DNA of 24,992 nt, from positions 1 to 24,992 of the forward strand of contig JBPEXY010000204.1 of NCBI GenBank assembly GCA_052031065.1. Reading direction: 5' to 3'. Numbering within the stretch: the stretch's first letter is position 1; each line of letters opens with the position of its first letter. This document shows positions 24,601 through 24,992 of this stretch, one piece after another. A program made the position numbers and the translations under genes. The notes beneath the pieces are model-generated. The model was not told where the DNA came from. It saw only the letters and a program-made list of their open reading frames with translations, and made no database searches. The stretch comes from JBPEXY01 sp052031065 (GTDB lineage: Bacteria > Pseudomonadota > Gammaproteobacteria > Immundisolibacterales > Immundisolibacteraceae).

Positions 24601-24992
24601 CTTGCCGAATTCGATTTCAGCCACTGCGGCCCGCAGGATTGCGGCAGCCTCAATGCACCGGTTGCTGTGGTCAGGGCGGCGGTGATGTATGTGCTGCGCT
24701 GTCTGATCGACAGCGACATTCCCCTCAACGAAGGCTGTCTGCGCAATGTGTCGCTGGTGCTGCCGGAACGCTCCGTGGTCAACCCCGATGCCAATGCCGC
24801 AGTCGTTGGCGGCAATGTCGAAACCAGCCAACGCATTGTCGATGTACTGCTTAGCGCGCTTGGCGTTGCTGCAGCCTCCCAGGGCACCATGAACAACCTG
24901 GTACTGGCCTGGCCGGGGGCTGGCCAGTATTACGAAACCATTGGCGGCGGCAGCGGCGCCACTGCCACCAGCCCCGGTGCCAGCGGCGTGCA
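21697..24992 (+). CDS. 5-oxoprolinase (HyuA-HyuB fused hydantoinase/oxoprolinase), C-terminus beyond window
   Basis: ATP-dependent amidohydrolase opening 5-oxoproline to glutamate, or a close relative acting on hydantoins. About 1,098 codons are present and the frame is still open at the right edge; roughly 100 residues are missing compared with the ~1,200 of eukaryotic-type oxoprolinase. HyuA half: DRGGTFTDLVG at ~10-20, TTVATNALLERKG, SGPAGGVVAVAG, the second phosphate loop FDMGGTSTDVCRF near 280, and VSFGGAGGLHA. HyuB half begins near 700: VTLQKTAHSVNMKERLDFSC, SNHPASGGSHLPDVTVITPV and ASRGHHADIGGTTPGSMAPF, which agree with 5-oxoprolinase better than with two-subunit hydantoinases. The start is GTG at 21697 (MAPTWLFAAD), with GAGG nine bases upstream; the ATG at 21695 is in a different frame. 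A TAAAAT at 21631 could be a -10. The gene lies 131 bases after the SdiA-regulated gene. Confidence 0.93.
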   Translation, partial: MAPTWLFAADRGGTFTDLVGIDPNGAVHSRKLRSISPAYDDAVVAGVRELLQVPQGEPIPAEQISTIRIGTTVATNALLERKGEVTGLLITTGFADLLEIGTQARPDIFALAIEKPIQLYQQVGEVSERIDAQGQPVIALNEAQVIEQLQQWRATGIRAIAIALMHSWINPAHELRVGQLARDAGFTQVSLSHQCMRVIKLVNRAQTSLVDAYLSPVLMRYVDRLKSGLGKVNLEFMQSSGGLADATAFSGKEAVLSGPAGGVVAVAGHANQHSQLIGFDMGGTSTDVCRFGGNYEYRHEVTTAGIAYHANMLQIETVAAGGGSILGFDGQRMTVGPESAGADPGPVCYDQGGPLTITDANLVLGRLLPETFPRQFGPDHRGAINPEASRRALAQRAAQINRATGQTLTAEAVAQGYIDIANQQMAKPIRSVSVARGYDLRDHALVSFGGAGGLHASELATLLGIDSVLIHPLAGIYSAWGIANAKQRHQREMSLLQPFTEARWKLLAEQFTNLEQQLLPLFNTAPGEITMKRQLDLRPLGSDSYLTVAMGNYDQCRSLFEQQFEQHYGYHTDSDRLELVNIRVIATQTGVDAAIQSVGPETADYPFQVPRAAEVYLDERWQSIPCMAFNRLRPGARITGPALLISDQFTLLIDSQFGGQVEDNGTLLLSRASVKADSTAETGGAAIGSCIKPESGQEQPDPITLEIYNHRFMGIAEQMGVTLQKTAHSVNMKERLDFSCAIFDRFGNLVANAPHIPVHLGAMGATIKALKSSANLQPGAVYASNHPASGGSHLPDVTVITPVFLQQQAQPHFFLASRGHHADIGGTTPGSMAPFSQKLQEEGVALNGLQLVADGIFLEESIRAHLTAGPWPARNIDERLADLRAQIAANRMGERELLRLLTDRGIGEVDRYMGFIQDNAAWAIDQVFRRLLGAQSQLQLSHHDQLDNGIAIAVDITLSRALDSQQPVLAEFDFSHCGPQDCGSLNAPVAVVRAAVMYVLRCLIDSDIPLNEGCLRNVSLVLPERSVVNPDANAAVVGGNVETSQRIVDVLLSALGVAAASQGTMNNLVLAWPGAGQYYETIGGGSGATATSPGASGV

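Noticed and set aside
1..24992. Mobile elements, CRISPR arrays, phage-defence genes or tRNA genes
   Set aside because: No transposase, integrase, Cas or toxin-like product, no regularly spaced repeats and no cloverleaf sequence were found on either strand.

Overview
The window looks like ordinary chromosome of a gammaproteobacterium. It has a moderately high G+C content, E. coli-like RapA and BioA, a BsdC/EcdD-type decarboxylase, and a fused OlsF-type ornithine-lipid synthase. It is gene-dense, with no gene-free stretch over 300 bases. I see no rRNA, tRNA, CRISPR array, insertion sequence or integrase. At least six genes appear to start with GTG or TTG, so several starts below were chosen from ribosome-binding sites (RBS) and family alignment recalled from memory, not from the longest open frame.

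Layout. 1-2441 (minus): the N-terminal part of rapA, cut by the window edge, and bioA. 2656-5049 (plus): a HAD-type protein with an unusual C-terminal domain, then a crotonase-family protein behind a strong hairpin. 5114-9691 (minus): a CHASE8-like hybrid histidine kinase, a YfiR-family periplasmic protein and a TonB-dependent receptor. 9728-15279 (minus): a catechol meta-cleavage cluster, in transcription order catechol 2,3-dioxygenase, GlcG/HbpS-like protein, (intrinsic terminator), 2-hydroxymuconic semialdehyde dehydrogenase, 2-oxopent-4-enoate hydratase, UbiD-family hydroxyarylic acid decarboxylase large subunit, and its small zinc-ribbon D subunit. 15489-18419 (minus): a large M16C (PreP-like) zinc peptidase. 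18621-24992 (plus): an OlsF-like bifunctional acyltransferase, an SdiA-regulated-family protein with a 4-base overlap, and a fused 5-oxoprolinase running off the right edge.

How they may work together. The aromatic cluster reads as a route in which the UbiD/EcdD pair makes catechol (or a precursor) by decarboxylating a hydroxybenzoate, most simply protocatechuate. The extradiol dioxygenase, dehydrogenase and hydratase then process it through the meta pathway. The tautomerase, 4-oxalocrotonate decarboxylase, aldolase and acylating dehydrogenase are not in the window. The receptor-YfiR-kinase trio follows the last catabolic gene on the same strand after only 36 bases, so read-through from the aromatic operon is possible. 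YfiR plus a CHASE8-like sensor resembles the YfiR/YfiN pair, but with a histidine kinase and receiver in place of a GGDEF output. These links are inferences from gene order and motifs; no search was run.
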